A DNA stretch of 64,000 nt from Spartobacteria bacterium (GTDB lineage Bacteria > Verrucomicrobiota > Verrucomicrobiia > Chthoniobacterales > UBA10450): positions 1-64,000 of the forward strand of contig PNAA01000027.1 in the NCBI GenBank assembly GCA_003169975.1. Reading direction: 5' to 3'. The notes beneath the pieces are model-generated. The model ran no database searches. It saw only the letters and a list, made by a program, of their open reading frames with translations, and was not told the DNA's origin. Of the stretch, positions 54,250 to 63,756 are shown in pieces. Numbering within the stretch: position 1 is the first letter of the stretch; every line of letters begins with the position of its first letter. Made by a program: the position numbers and the translations under genes.

Positions 54250-55002
54250 TTACTTTGCGAATTGGGCAAAAATTCTGCCCGCTTCCTCCAGCGTCTCTTT
54301 GCTGCCGATGTCGTACCAGGTCCCCTTGATTTGATACGTCTTCACCGGCCGCCGCGGGTAGAGCCATTGGATAAAACGACCAGGCTGATCGGGATTGTTG
54401 CCGGCGGCAATGTAGGTGGTGAAAAGCTCGAGCGTTTCCGGCGAGAAATAATATAGGGCGATCCCCGTCAAGGTGCTCTCGGGTTTTTCCGGCTTCTCTT
54501 CGAAATGCGTGATGACGCCAGCGGCGTCCGTCTGAATGCTGGCGTATTTCTTGATCGCCTCGAGGTCGCCCACGTCGTAGGTCGCGAGCGTCGCGGCTGA
54601 ACCGCGCGCCTGCGCGGCAAAATCGGCCAGCGGTTCGCTGAACAAATTATCGCCCGCCACCACGATGAGCGGCGCGCTCGTTAGTCCCTCTCGATCGATG
54701 ACGAGGCGAACGTCGCCGATGGCGCCGAGTTTATCGGCGTCGCTCCGCGAACCATCGTTCACGATCTTGAAGGTTAGCTTCGGATGAGCCTGCGCGTAGC
54801 GGTCGGCCCAGGCTTGAAAATCCCGGGCGAACTTGTCGTTCGTTACCACGTAGATCGTCCCGAGATCGGGGATCGGGGCGAGATTATCGAGCACCCACTC
54901 GATCATTGGTTTGCCCGCCACTTCCAGCAGCGGCTTGGCCTTCGTTTCAGTCAGTGGATAAAGGCGGGTCGCGTAGCCGGCGGCAAGAATGAGGACGTTC
55001 AT
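54250..55002 (-). CDS. Sugar-phosphate nucleotidyltransferase
   Basis: 250 residues, GT-A-like nucleotidyltransferase fold. It opens MNVLILAAGYATRLYPLTET with KAKPLLEVAGKPMIEW, the usual activation signature (the first loop is GYATR instead of the classic GGGTR/GSGTR). The catalytic aspartate is likely in VVAGDNLFSEP, and the closing beta strands include GTWYDIGSKETLEEA. It makes an NDP-sugar (dTDP-, UDP- or CDP-) of unknown identity, and could feed the rhamnose enzymes. It is shorter than RfbA. It lies between the two palindrome-bordered regions of DUF5069 and glnD. Confidence 0.88.
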   Translation of the reverse strand: MNVLILAAGYATRLYPLTETKAKPLLEVAGKPMIEWVLDNLAPIPDLGTIYVVTNDKFARDFQAWADRYAQAHPKLTFKIVNDGSRSDADKLGAIGDVRLVIDREGLTSAPLIVVAGDNLFSEPLADFAAQARGSAATLATYDVGDLEAIKKYASIQTDAAGVITHFEEKPEKPESTLTGIALYYFSPETLELFTTYIAAGNNPDQPGRFIQWLYPRRPVKTYQIKGTWYDIGSKETLEEAGRIFAQFAK

Positions 55003-55070
55003 AAGAAAGTGGAAGCGGAAGGTAAACGCATCGGTCGTTTCAGCAAAACCGCGTCCGCGCCGGCCGGTCG

Positions 55071-57821
55071 TTAGGCGGGCGCAAGCATGGCTTCGTGTAG
55101 TTGCCTTTGCAACTGCTCGATCCGTTTCGCCTCTGTGATCTTCCCGCGGGTCGTCGTGTCGGTCACGTAAAAGGTGTCGATCGCCGCGCCTTTGTCGGTG
55201 CTGATGCGCGAGAGGGTGATGTAAACATTGTTCCGTCCCAGGCAGGCAACGAGATCGTAGAGCAGGCCGAGCCGGTCCGGCGTCTCCACCTGGATCAAGG
55301 TGCAGGTGGGATGACTCTCGTTTCCGATCGTGATGCGCGTCGGGAAATCAAGCTCTGGCGCGCGCCCGGCCGTCTCGGGACGGACGTCGGCGAGCAGGGG
55401 CGCGAAATCGAAGCGCTCGGTCTGCAAGGCGGTGCGCAGGGTCGATTCCACGGTGACGATTTCGCGCGCGTCGGTCACCGGAGCGAGCTGCTTGTTTCGC
55501 ACCCGGAAAACATCCAGCACCAGATTGTCGCCGCGGATAAAAATATCCGCGCTCAAGATATTCACGGAAGCCACCGCGAACGCGCCGGCGATGCTGGCCA
55601 AAAGGTGCTGGCGGTCCCAGGTGCAGATCGAGACCACGCTGTGGCCTTGCTCCGGCAGTGCCTCCCAACGGAGGGCGGGGGCGAAGGAAGGCACGTCCTC
55701 CAGGTAAATCTTGTGCCAAAGCGTGCGAAAAAGATCGAGATGCGCCACGATTTCCTCGGCGCGGAAGGTGCGGAAATAATTATCCGGCATGTAATCGAAG
55801 TGCGCTTCGATTTCATCGGCAAAATCGGGCGCGAGCTTTTCGGCGACGGCATTGCGGAGGCGGTCGCGCTCGATTTTCCCCTGGGCAATGAATCCCTCCT
55901 GGTCCTGCAGATAACGCGCGGTGGCGTGATAGAGATTCCAGACGAGCGACTCTTTCCAATCCGACCAGGTATCGGTCGTGCCCTGGCCGTCGGCGAGCGT
56001 GAGCAACATCAGCGCGTCGAGATTTGCCTGCGACTTCACGATATTCGCAAACTCAATAACGGTCGCGGGGTCATCGACATTTCGTTGCTGTGCCATGGTC
56101 GAGAGGGTGACGTGATGATCGACCAGCAGGACGAGCGAGCGGCGCTGCTCGGAGGAGAGTTGGAGACGCGCGGCCACCCCCTGGGCGAAGAGCGCGCTCG
56201 CTTCGGAATGCGGCCGCGCCCCGACGCCCTTGCCGGTGTCATGCAAGAGCAGGGCGAGATAGAGCACGTACGGGTCGACGATTGCCTCGAACAATCTGCG
56301 GTAGGGCTGCAGCTTCGGCTTCTCGGTATCCCGCAGCGCATCGAGTTTTTCGAGGCAGACCAGGGTGTGTTCGTCCGCGGTGTAACGATGAAAATATTCG
56401 TGCTGCACGAGACAGGTGAGCGGCCCAAACTCGGGGAGATAACGGCCGAGAAAATCGACCTCGTGCATCCGGCGGAGAATGCGCGCCACTTCGCCTTTGC
56501 GGCGGAGAATGCGCGCGAAAATCTCCCGCGGGGCCTTGCCATAACGAAACTCGCGCGTGACCAAACGGCGGCGGCGGCTCAGGAGGTCGGTCAGCTCCGC
56601 GCTGAGTTCGAGCTTGCGCTCCTGCGCGTGCTCAAACGCTTTCAGCAACTGCTCCGGTTGGCGGGTGAAAAGCTGGGGATCGGAGACGTGCAGTTGTCCG
56701 CCGCGGCTGAAGAAGTTTTCGAAGTACTCTTCGCGCGCTTTGCGCCGGGGCAGCAGCGGGAAGAACAGCCGGCGCGTGGTCGTGGCCGTGCCGGTGGCGA
56801 AGCGTTCGGTCAGCCGTTCGGTGATCCGAAAAATATTCCGGGTGTGTTCGTAGTAATCCTTCATAAACGCCTCGCTCCGGGCGACCGGCGTTTTCTGGAG
56901 GTAGCCGAGTTGGCGCGCGATCTCCGATTGCAGGCTCAGATGCAGGACATCGGTGGTTCGTTCATTGGTGTAGTGCAACTGCGTCCTCACCCGCAGCAGA
57001 AAATCGTAGGCGAGATCAATCCGGCGACGGTCTCCGGCGCTGAGCCAATCCTTCCCGACCAGATGCGTGGTCGTGAGGGCGCCTTCCTTGAAATCAGTGA
57101 TCCAGAGAAGATTTTGATAATCACGCAAACCGCCGCAGCCCCGTTTCACGTTCGGCTCCTGCAGGTAAACATTGTTCGCAAATTTCTCGTGCCGTCGTGC
57201 CTGGTCTTCCATGCGCGCGGCGATGTATTCCTTCTCGTGCCCCTGCACGCATTGGGTCCGGAAGCGCGCGCGGAAGCGCTGAAATAGCGCGACGTCACCG
57301 ATCAGGTGCCGGGCCTCGAGCATCGCGGTTTTGGTCAGCATTTCGCGGTTGGCCTGCGCCACCGCCTCGCGCACCGACCGGGTGGAGTGTCCGACTTTGA
57401 GGCCGATGTCCCAGAGGAAATAAAGAACCTGCTCGACCGTGTGTGCGAGCGATTGCGGCACCTCGTCGCCGGTGTGCGGATGGAGAAACATGACATCGAT
57501 GTCGCTCCCCGGGTTGAGTTCGCCGCGGCCGTAACCGCCGAGCGCGATCAGACTCACCGGGGCAACTTTTGTCCCGTTCTTTTCCTGCGCCGAAGCGCTC
57601 GCCGCCGCAAAAATATGGCGGAGCAGGACGTCGATGAGCGAAGCGCGGCTGGCGCAAACTTCGCGGCCGCCGCCGCCCGCCTGATGCCGCAGTCGCAGCC
57701 GGTGGTTTTCGATCTTGAGAAACTTCTGGTAGAGCGGGAGGAGATGGGTCGGCGCAGCGTCGCGCGCCGGCGCGAGCTCGCGCTCCGCGTGTTGCAAAAC
57801 TTTATCCTGATGACGGGACAC
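55071..57821 (-). CDS. glnD: [Protein-PII] uridylyltransferase/uridylyl-removing enzyme
   Basis: GlnD is the nitrogen sensor that uridylylates PII proteins under low glutamine and reverses it when glutamine is high. 916 residues, typical length. Motifs: nucleotidyltransferase GGYGRGELNPGSDIDVMFL (about residues 93-111), an HD domain with LALLLHDTGKGVGARPHSE, and two C-terminal ACT domains (SICTWDRQHLLASIAGAFA and VETPDRLGLLYDLVACLG). It follows an NtrC-like regulator and a small kinase on the same strand; no glnB is in the window. The stop TAA is supplied by a 9-mer copy (55068). Confidence 0.96.
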   Translation of the reverse strand: MSRHQDKVLQHAERELAPARDAAPTHLLPLYQKFLKIENHRLRLRHQAGGGGREVCASRASLIDVLLRHIFAAASASAQEKNGTKVAPVSLIALGGYGRGELNPGSDIDVMFLHPHTGDEVPQSLAHTVEQVLYFLWDIGLKVGHSTRSVREAVAQANREMLTKTAMLEARHLIGDVALFQRFRARFRTQCVQGHEKEYIAARMEDQARRHEKFANNVYLQEPNVKRGCGGLRDYQNLLWITDFKEGALTTTHLVGKDWLSAGDRRRIDLAYDFLLRVRTQLHYTNERTTDVLHLSLQSEIARQLGYLQKTPVARSEAFMKDYYEHTRNIFRITERLTERFATGTATTTRRLFFPLLPRRKAREEYFENFFSRGGQLHVSDPQLFTRQPEQLLKAFEHAQERKLELSAELTDLLSRRRRLVTREFRYGKAPREIFARILRRKGEVARILRRMHEVDFLGRYLPEFGPLTCLVQHEYFHRYTADEHTLVCLEKLDALRDTEKPKLQPYRRLFEAIVDPYVLYLALLLHDTGKGVGARPHSEASALFAQGVAARLQLSSEQRRSLVLLVDHHVTLSTMAQQRNVDDPATVIEFANIVKSQANLDALMLLTLADGQGTTDTWSDWKESLVWNLYHATARYLQDQEGFIAQGKIERDRLRNAVAEKLAPDFADEIEAHFDYMPDNYFRTFRAEEIVAHLDLFRTLWHKIYLEDVPSFAPALRWEALPEQGHSVVSICTWDRQHLLASIAGAFAVASVNILSADIFIRGDNLVLDVFRVRNKQLAPVTDAREIVTVESTLRTALQTERFDFAPLLADVRPETAGRAPELDFPTRITIGNESHPTCTLIQVETPDRLGLLYDLVACLGRNNVYITLSRISTDKGAAIDTFYVTDTTTRGKITEAKRIEQLQRQLHEAMLAPA

Positions 57822-57889
57822 GGGGAAATGGAGTGATGGAGTGACGGAGTATTGGAAGGAACACTCGCAGATTCATTACTCCCGCTTCC

Positions 57890-59287
57890 TCACAGCTGGA
57901 TCGCGTAGCGCTTCATCTTGTTGTAGAGCGTCGGCCGCTGGATGCCGAGCAACTCGGCGGCTTTCTTTTTGTTGCCGTGACATTGGGCCAGCGCGTCGAG
58001 GATGGCGTTGCGCTCCATGTCGTTCAGGCTCCGCGCCGGGCTCTGGGCCTGTTGGGCTGCGCGCTCGGTTTTTTGCAACACCACCGGCAGTCGCACCTCC
58101 GCGGGTAATTCCTTGACCGTGATCTGGTCCTGCCGCGCGAGCACGACCGCATACTCGATGGCGTTTTGCAGCTCGCGCACATTTCCCGGCCATCCGTACT
58201 CGAGCAGTTTCTGGAACGCTTCCGGAGAGATCGCCGGCTCCGGTTTCCCGAGCTGCAACGCGAAGGTTTTCACGAACGAGGCGACCATTGGTGGGATGTC
58301 CTCCTTCCGTTCGCGCAGCGGCGGCAACTCGATCTGGAAAGTGTTCAATCGATAGTAAAGATCAGAGCGGAGCCGGTTCTCGGCGAGCGCCTGGTGCACC
58401 GGGCGATTGGTCGCGGCGACGACCCGGAAATCCGCTTTCAACGTCTTCGTGCTGCCTAACGGGCGAAATTCCCGCTCCTGCAGGACGCGCAGAAATCGGG
58501 TCTGCAATTCCGCCGGCATCTCGGAAATCTCGTCGAGAAAGAGCGTGCTTCCTTCGGCCTCCGCGATCATCCCGCGGAAATCATTCATCGCACCGGTGAA
58601 GGCGCCCTTCACGTAGCCAAACAATTCCGACTCGATCATCGCCTGCGGGAAAGCCGCGCAATTCAATTTCACCATCGCTTTCTCGGCGCGACGGCTCCGG
58701 CTGTGAATCACATTGGCGATCACCTCCTTGCCGACCCCGCTCTCGCCGGTGATAAGGACGTTGGCCTCGGACGGCGCCATCGCGGAAATCAGCTCATCGA
58801 TTTGCTGCATCACCTTGCTCTTGAAAACCGGCGCGAGCCGCGTCTCGGCCTGCGCGAGCCGCTTCTTTAATCGCTGGGTGGTTTCGCGCAGCTCGATGGT
58901 CTCGCGGAGAAGCGATTGCTTCTCGAGCGCTTTCTCGACCAGGCTGAGAAGCTCTTCCGGCGCATACGGCTTGCTGATGAAATGAAACGCGCCACGCTTA
59001 ATCGACTCGATCGCGTTGTTCAACGAATCGTGCGCGCTCAGGATGATGACCTGCGTGTCTGGACAGTCGGCTTTGATTTGCTCGAGCATCTGCAGGCCGT
59101 CGGCGTCCGGCAGTTGCAGGTCGAGCAGGACAAGCGCCGGCGATTTGCTCTGGAGCAAACGCATCCCGGTGGATGCATTCGCGGCCACCTCCGGCTGATA
59201 GCCATGCCGGCCGAGCAACGCCTCGAGCGTGAGCAAGATCGGACGCTCGTCGTCAATGATCAGAATGCGTCGGTTCTCCGCGGTCAT
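57890..59287 (-). CDS. Sigma-54-dependent response regulator, NtrC/ZraR type
   Basis: 465 residues. Receiver (residues about 6-120): ILIIDDERPILLTLE, phosphoacceptor ALVLLDLQLPDADG, FISKPYAPEE. AAA+ domain: VLITGESGVGKEVIANVIHS (Walker A), the sigma-54 contact loop GYVKGAFTGA, EGSTLFLDEISEMPAELQ (Walker B) and GWPGNVRELQNAIEY. A Fis-type helix-turn-helix follows: CHGNKKKAAELLGIQRPTLYNKM. The partner kinase is the upstream gene. Its placement before glnD suggests nitrogen control, though that is inference; target sites are not visible. Confidence 0.94.
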   Translation of the reverse strand: MTAENRRILIIDDERPILLTLEALLGRHGYQPEVAANASTGMRLLQSKSPALVLLDLQLPDADGLQMLEQIKADCPDTQVIILSAHDSLNNAIESIKRGAFHFISKPYAPEELLSLVEKALEKQSLLRETIELRETTQRLKKRLAQAETRLAPVFKSKVMQQIDELISAMAPSEANVLITGESGVGKEVIANVIHSRSRRAEKAMVKLNCAAFPQAMIESELFGYVKGAFTGAMNDFRGMIAEAEGSTLFLDEISEMPAELQTRFLRVLQEREFRPLGSTKTLKADFRVVAATNRPVHQALAENRLRSDLYYRLNTFQIELPPLRERKEDIPPMVASFVKTFALQLGKPEPAISPEAFQKLLEYGWPGNVRELQNAIEYAVVLARQDQITVKELPAEVRLPVVLQKTERAAQQAQSPARSLNDMERNAILDALAQCHGNKKKAAELLGIQRPTLYNKMKRYAIQL

Positions 59288-59326
59288 CGAAAATTTCCCG
59301 GCCGGCGTCGTCGTGCCCGCGGCAGT

Positions 59327-60010
59327 TTAGGAAACAAGCAGGGGGAGAGAGACGGTCGTGCGTAGGACCGAGAGGGCCGGATCAAATTGGGCGCAAAGAT
59401 TGCCATGGTGCGCCTCGAAAATACTGCGTGCACGGAAGAGGCCAAGACCATAATGCCCGTTCCGCATTTGCCGGAGCGGGCGCGCGCCCCAGTTTTCCGT
59501 CGTGCCGTGGAACTCCGTCTTCGGTTCGCACAGGGTAAACTCGACCGATTCACCGCTGCGGCCCGCCGCGAAAACGAGCGCGCCTTCCGCCCGGCCGTGG
59601 GTGCCGGCGTTGGTCAGGAGTTCGACGAACGCTTCCTGCAAAAGTTGCGGATCAATTTCCAGGGCTTCGTCGCCTAACGAAATTTGCCACTCGATCGCGG
59701 CCGATTGTTCCGCTTGATCGAGCGCGAGTTTGGCGCGCAGATCTTCGACAAATTCCACCGCCGGATAGCGCATTAGGTTCGGCTGGATCGCCGCCAGCGA
59801 GTGCGCAAGCCGCTGCAGGTGCGCGCCCAACTCGCCCGTCATTTCGCGCAGTCGTTTGATCTCGGTCGTTAGTTCCGGCCCCTCGGCAATTTCGCTCAGG
59901 AACGCAGCGTGCAGTTCGACCGCGTTGAGATGGTTGCGCAGGTCGTGATTCAGCTGGCTGATGAACTTCGTCACCTCCTTCCACGAAATGTTCGGTTCCG
60001 CTTGTGACAT
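59327..60010 (-). CDS. Small histidine kinase lacking a sensor domain
   Basis: 227 residues. A helical dimerisation segment with LNHDLRNHLNAVELHAAF (likely phosphoacceptor H in NHDLRN) is followed by a HATPase core: FVELLTNAGTHGRAEGALVF (N box) and GLGLFRARSIFEAH (G box). There are no membrane helices or PAS domain, so it is cytoplasmic and takes its input from partners. It is co-directional with the NtrC-type regulator (39-base gap), an NtrB-like position. A 9-mer at 59673 encodes S-L-G-D. Confidence 0.88.
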   Translation of the reverse strand: MSQAEPNISWKEVTKFISQLNHDLRNHLNAVELHAAFLSEIAEGPELTTEIKRLREMTGELGAHLQRLAHSLAAIQPNLMRYPAVEFVEDLRAKLALDQAEQSAAIEWQISLGDEALEIDPQLLQEAFVELLTNAGTHGRAEGALVFAAGRSGESVEFTLCEPKTEFHGTTENWGARPLRQMRNGHYGLGLFRARSIFEAHHGNLCAQFDPALSVLRTTVSLPLLVS

Positions 60011-60072
60011 GAAGAGCCCCGAGCGTTGTCGGTTCGCAGGCGGAACGAATCTAGGCGCTGAGCCACGGTCCG

Positions 60073-61644
60073 CTACTTGATCCGCGAAAATTTTTCACTG
60101 CCGGGCCCCTCGCTGCCGGCCTGAATCGACGAATCGTTGGCCGCGAGGTGGCGCAGCACGTGGTAAACATCCTCCGGATCCGCGCCAATCGCCTGCGCGA
60201 TCCCGTCGGCCGTGATGCCGGTCGCGGAAAGTTGGCCGAGGACCTTGGGCTGCAATTGCAGGATGCGCGTCGCGGCTTTCTTGCCCGCTTCCACCCCGGG
60301 CTGATGATAAGCGTTCACGTTCACGAGCGATCCGTAGAACCCGACCGCGCGTTCGTAGAGCGCGATCAGAGCACCGACCTGAAAGGCGTCGACCTGCGGG
60401 ATGCTAAGGGTGATCGAGTCGCGCTCATTCTCATAAAGCGCGGCGCGCGTGCCACGGAGGAAGCCCTGCAGGTAATCGCCGCTCGTGACGCCGTCCTCGA
60501 CTTCGAACCGGCCGGCCGCGCGATCCTGGCGCGCCTCGATGAAGGTGGAAAAGAAATTCGGGACGCCGTCCCGCAGCTGCTGCACGTAGGCGTGTTGATC
60601 GGTTGAGCCTTTGTTGCCGTAAACCGCGATCCCCTGATGGACGATTTTTCCCGCGAGATCCTTTTCTTTGCCTAACGACTCCATGACGAGCTGTTGCAGA
60701 TACTTGCTGAAGAGCGCGAGCCGGTCCTTGTAGGGGAGGATGACCATGTCTTTTTTTCCCCGGCCGTCGCCGGCGTAAAACCACATTAGCGCGAGCAGCA
60801 TGGCGGCGTTCGTCGCACGCTCCGGCGCGCGTGTGTGCGCATCCATCGCCGCCGCGCCGGCGAGAAAATCGTCGATCGCGAAACCCTCCAGCGCCGCCGG
60901 GACCAACCCGACCGCGCTCATCACCGAAGTGCGGCCGCCGACCCAATCGTGCATCGGGAAGCGTGCCAGCCAGCCGGCCTTTTCCGCAACTTTATCGAGC
61001 TCGCTGCCGACGCCGGTCACCGCCACGGCGTGCTTCGGAAATCGCAGTCCAGCCTTCTCGAAACCCGCGGCCGCTTCCAGCATCCCGTTGCGGGTTTCCT
61101 TCGTGCCGCCCGATTTCGAGATCACGACGGCGAGCGTTTGCGCTAACCCTCCGCCGATCTTTTCGAGCACCCGATCGAAACCATCGGGATCGGTGTTGTC
61201 GAAAAAGAAAATGTCCATCGGGTCGTGCGCCGAGCCGAGCGCTTCGGCGATGAACTGCGGACCGAGCGCGGAGCCGCCGATCCCGATGAGCAGGACGTGA
61301 CCGAACCGCTTGCCCTGCTCGTTCGCCACCTGGCCCGCGTGGACGGCAGCGGCGAACTGCTTGATCCGCGCGTTCGTCTCGACGATGTCGGCGCGCAACT
61401 GGTCGTTAGGCGCGAGCGCCGGGTTGCGCAGCCAGTAGTGCCCGACCATGCGGCCTTCGTCCGGATTGGCGATGCCCCCGGCCTCGAGCTCGCGCATCGC
61501 CGCGAAGGCTTGCTCGACCTTGGGCTGCATTTTCTCGAGGAAGCCATCGGGAAACCGCATTCGGCTGATATCGACGGAGAAGCCGAGGTCGTCGTAGCGC
61601 AGGTAGTATTTCTGAAATCGCTTCCAGAGAGAGTTCATAGCCAT
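60073..61644 (-). CDS. pgi: Glucose-6-phosphate isomerase
   Basis: Interconverts glucose-6-phosphate and fructose-6-phosphate. 523 residues; a second ATG two codons in is also possible. Motifs: [53 protein letters not shown] and [17 protein letters not shown] with a C-terminal [12 protein letters not shown]. The active-site E and H are expected in these segments. It is the first gene of a minus-strand run ending in glnD. Two 9-mers inside (60670, 61403). Confidence 0.95.
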   Translation of the reverse strand: MAMNSLWKRFQKYYLRYDDLGFSVDISRMRFPDGFLEKMQPKVEQAFAAMRELEAGGIANPDEGRMVGHYWLRNPALAPNDQLRADIVETNARIKQFAAAVHAGQVANEQGKRFGHVLLIGIGGSALGPQFIAEALGSAHDPMDIFFFDNTDPDGFDRVLEKIGGGLAQTLAVVISKSGGTKETRNGMLEAAAGFEKAGLRFPKHAVAVTGVGSELDKVAEKAGWLARFPMHDWVGGRTSVMSAVGLVPAALEGFAIDDFLAGAAAMDAHTRAPERATNAAMLLALMWFYAGDGRGKKDMVILPYKDRLALFSKYLQQLVMESLGKEKDLAGKIVHQGIAVYGNKGSTDQHAYVQQLRDGVPNFFSTFIEARQDRAAGRFEVEDGVTSGDYLQGFLRGTRAALYENERDSITLSIPQVDAFQVGALIALYERAVGFYGSLVNVNAYHQPGVEAGKKAATRILQLQPKVLGQLSATGITADGIAQAIGADPEDVYHVLRHLAANDSSIQAGSEGPGSEKFSRIK

Positions 61645-61690
61645 GTCCCGACGTTAATGGAAAGAGTCTCCCTGTGTCGTCTCAATTTTA

Positions 61691-61760
61691 ATGTGGGGCC
61701 TTTGTGCCCCGATGAGCTAACGCATCGCCACAGATCGGGGCGCAAAGGCCCCACCCACAT
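61691..61760. repeat. Intergenic palindrome, GTGGGGCCTTTGTGCCCCGAT family, copy 2
   Basis: Left arm ATGTGGGGCCTTTGTGCCCC, right arm GGGGCGCAAAGGCCCCACCC with ACAT at the end. Same family as 54171-54241. It lies between pgi and the M2-type peptidase. Confidence 0.88.
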
Positions 61761-61765
61761 TGCTG

Positions 61766-63646
61766 CTAACCGCGCTTCTCTTTTTCTTTCTCTTCTTCGC
61801 GCTCCTTGTCCTCGTGGTCGCTTCCTTTGTCGTCGTCCCAGCCAATTTTGCGGCCTTTATTTTGCTCCTCGAGCCAGGCCATGAGCGGCTGGAAATAGTC
61901 GACCATCGCGCGCGTGGAGAGATCTTCGCCCGTCGCCTCCTTCAGCACTTTGCGCCAATCTTCGGTGCCGCCTTTTTTCAGGATGTTTTCGAGCCAGGCG
62001 CCCACTTCCTTGTTCCCGGCGTAATTACACGATTGCGGCGGCTGATGCAGAAGGTGGCGCGCGATGTAGTCGTGCAGTTGGAATTTCAGCACCGTCGCGA
62101 AGGCGTAATTGTAATAGTAGGCCGGCGTGTCGTTGATGTGCGTCTTGCTCGCGTAGTCGGCCTGCGCCTCGGTCCGTTTGCTCGGCGGCTCGACTCCCTG
62201 GAACTTGCTCACGTATTTCCACCAGCGCTCGTTCCATTCGTTGTTGTCGAGCTGGTGCGCGTAGACGTCAGCTTCCCAATGCGTCATCGTGCCGGAAGCG
62301 AAAAAGATAAACGGAATCGAGCGGGCGAGCGCGTCGTCGAGCAGGAACTGCGTCTTATCCGCCTTGAAATCGGCCGGCAAAATTCCTTTCGCCTGCAAAT
62401 AAGGAACCTGGCTGGAAGCGAGCGCGGCCAGCTCGCCGATGCCCTCGTGGAATCCGGGATTGGCGCCGATGCGCAGGAGCGGCGGCACTTCCGGCCGGGT
62501 GTAGGATTCAAAATAATGGCCGTGCCCGAGCTCATGATGCGCAGTGAAGAACCACTCTGAATTCGGCTCGATGCTTTGCAGGGAACGAATGTCGTTCTCC
62601 AGATCGATGTGCCAGCAGGAGGCGTGGGCGTTTTTCTTCCGCGGATTGCCCGGCGGCACCGGATACAGGTCGGACTTCACCCAGAAGGACGCCGGCAGCG
62701 GTTTGAATCCGAGCCCGAGATAAAAATCCTCCGCCGTCTTCGCGATCCACTCGGCGGTTTTTCCTTTGAAATAAGGATTGATATCCGCCGCTTCCACCAG
62801 CCCGATCCAATCCTGCGCCCAGCGATTGTTCAACCAGTGGGCCGGGATCTTGTTCGGCACCGGCTGATGATATTTCTCCGCCAGCTTGTATTTCGTCCAG
62901 GTGTGCAGTTGGAGGTAGAGCGGCCGCAGATCTTTCATGAACTGCTCGTTCATCTTCACCATCTCGTCCGTCGTCATGCCGTAGGAGGCGACCTCGAGCG
63001 AGAAATAATCGGGATAATTCAGCTCGCCCGCCACGCCGTTGCGCAGGTTTTGCAGGACCGCGAGATTATCGCGCAAGGTCGCGCCGATTTCCTTCGATGC
63101 TTCCCAGACGGCTTTGCGCTCGTTGAGATCGGTGCTCTTGCTCAGGAGATCGTCAATCTGGTTGGCGGTGATCGGCTTGCCTTTGTATTTGAACTGGAAG
63201 CTGTTCATCAGCGACGCCTGTCTGGTTTCGGACTGGATACGCCGGCCGACGAGGAACGGGTTGGTCATCGGGTATTCGGCGGCATTCAGGAGCACCTGTT
63301 TCAGCTCGCGCACGGTCAGCGGCTGTAATTCCGTGCGGTGCTTCAGCAGGTCGCGCGCTTCGTTGATCAAGGCGGGATTGCCGTTAAACGCCGCGTAGGC
63401 CTTGCCTGCGACTTCGGAAGCGGCGTCGTGTGCCGGCGTCACGTCGGTCACGGCTTTCCATTGCGCCTCGCTGTTCACGGTGTAGAGCGCCTTGTAGCTT
63501 GCGTTCACGAGAGCGAGAAATTGATCGGCCCGTTCCTGGAGCGCGGTCGCGCCCCCGGCGGCGGGCGCGGGCGACGGCGCCCCGAAAAGCGACAGCGGCA
63601 GAATCATTAGGGCGAGGGCGACGGCAGGAACGCGGAAGCAGTACAT
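61766..63646 (-). CDS. Exported M2-type (ACE-like) metallopeptidase
   Basis: 626 residues from the ATG at 63644-63646 (MYCFRVPAVALALMILPL, a signal peptide); an ATG 12 codons earlier lies in a less suitable position. The zinc site is HHELGHGHYFESY (H-E-L-G-H) with the third ligand in GFHEGIGELAAL, as in peptidyl-dipeptidase A. The rest is helical. A C-terminal stretch of 30 residues is highly charged (D, E, K and R). Likely a periplasmic dipeptidyl carboxypeptidase. It is separated from pgi by a palindrome. Confidence 0.9.
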   Translation of the reverse strand: MYCFRVPAVALALMILPLSLFGAPSPAPAAGGATALQERADQFLALVNASYKALYTVNSEAQWKAVTDVTPAHDAASEVAGKAYAAFNGNPALINEARDLLKHRTELQPLTVRELKQVLLNAAEYPMTNPFLVGRRIQSETRQASLMNSFQFKYKGKPITANQIDDLLSKSTDLNERKAVWEASKEIGATLRDNLAVLQNLRNGVAGELNYPDYFSLEVASYGMTTDEMVKMNEQFMKDLRPLYLQLHTWTKYKLAEKYHQPVPNKIPAHWLNNRWAQDWIGLVEAADINPYFKGKTAEWIAKTAEDFYLGLGFKPLPASFWVKSDLYPVPPGNPRKKNAHASCWHIDLENDIRSLQSIEPNSEWFFTAHHELGHGHYFESYTRPEVPPLLRIGANPGFHEGIGELAALASSQVPYLQAKGILPADFKADKTQFLLDDALARSIPFIFFASGTMTHWEADVYAHQLDNNEWNERWWKYVSKFQGVEPPSKRTEAQADYASKTHINDTPAYYYNYAFATVLKFQLHDYIARHLLHQPPQSCNYAGNKEVGAWLENILKKGGTEDWRKVLKEATGEDLSTRAMVDYFQPLMAWLEEQNKGRKIGWDDDKGSDHEDKEREEEKEKEKRG

Positions 63647-63671
63647 GGTCGGAGATTTAATCCGCCCTCGG

Positions 63672-63736
63672 TTGTAGGGCAAGCGCTCCGCTTGCCGACG
63701 ATTAAAACCCGGGCAGGCGGGGCGCCCGCCCTACAA
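63672..63736. repeat. Intergenic palindrome, GGCAGGCGGGGCGCCCGCC family, copy 2
   Basis: Left arm TTGTAGGGCAAGCGCTCCGC, right arm GGCGGGGCGCCCGCCCTACA ending CAA. Same family as 37936-38005. Between the M2 peptidase and icd. Confidence 0.86.
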
Positions 63737-63756
63737 TTCCCCGCGCGAGCCGCCCC

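Noticed and set aside
55101-57287. A 728-codon plus-strand open frame
   Set aside because: It is the antisense shadow of glnD, whose minus-strand translation has all family motifs; high GC content produces such frames.
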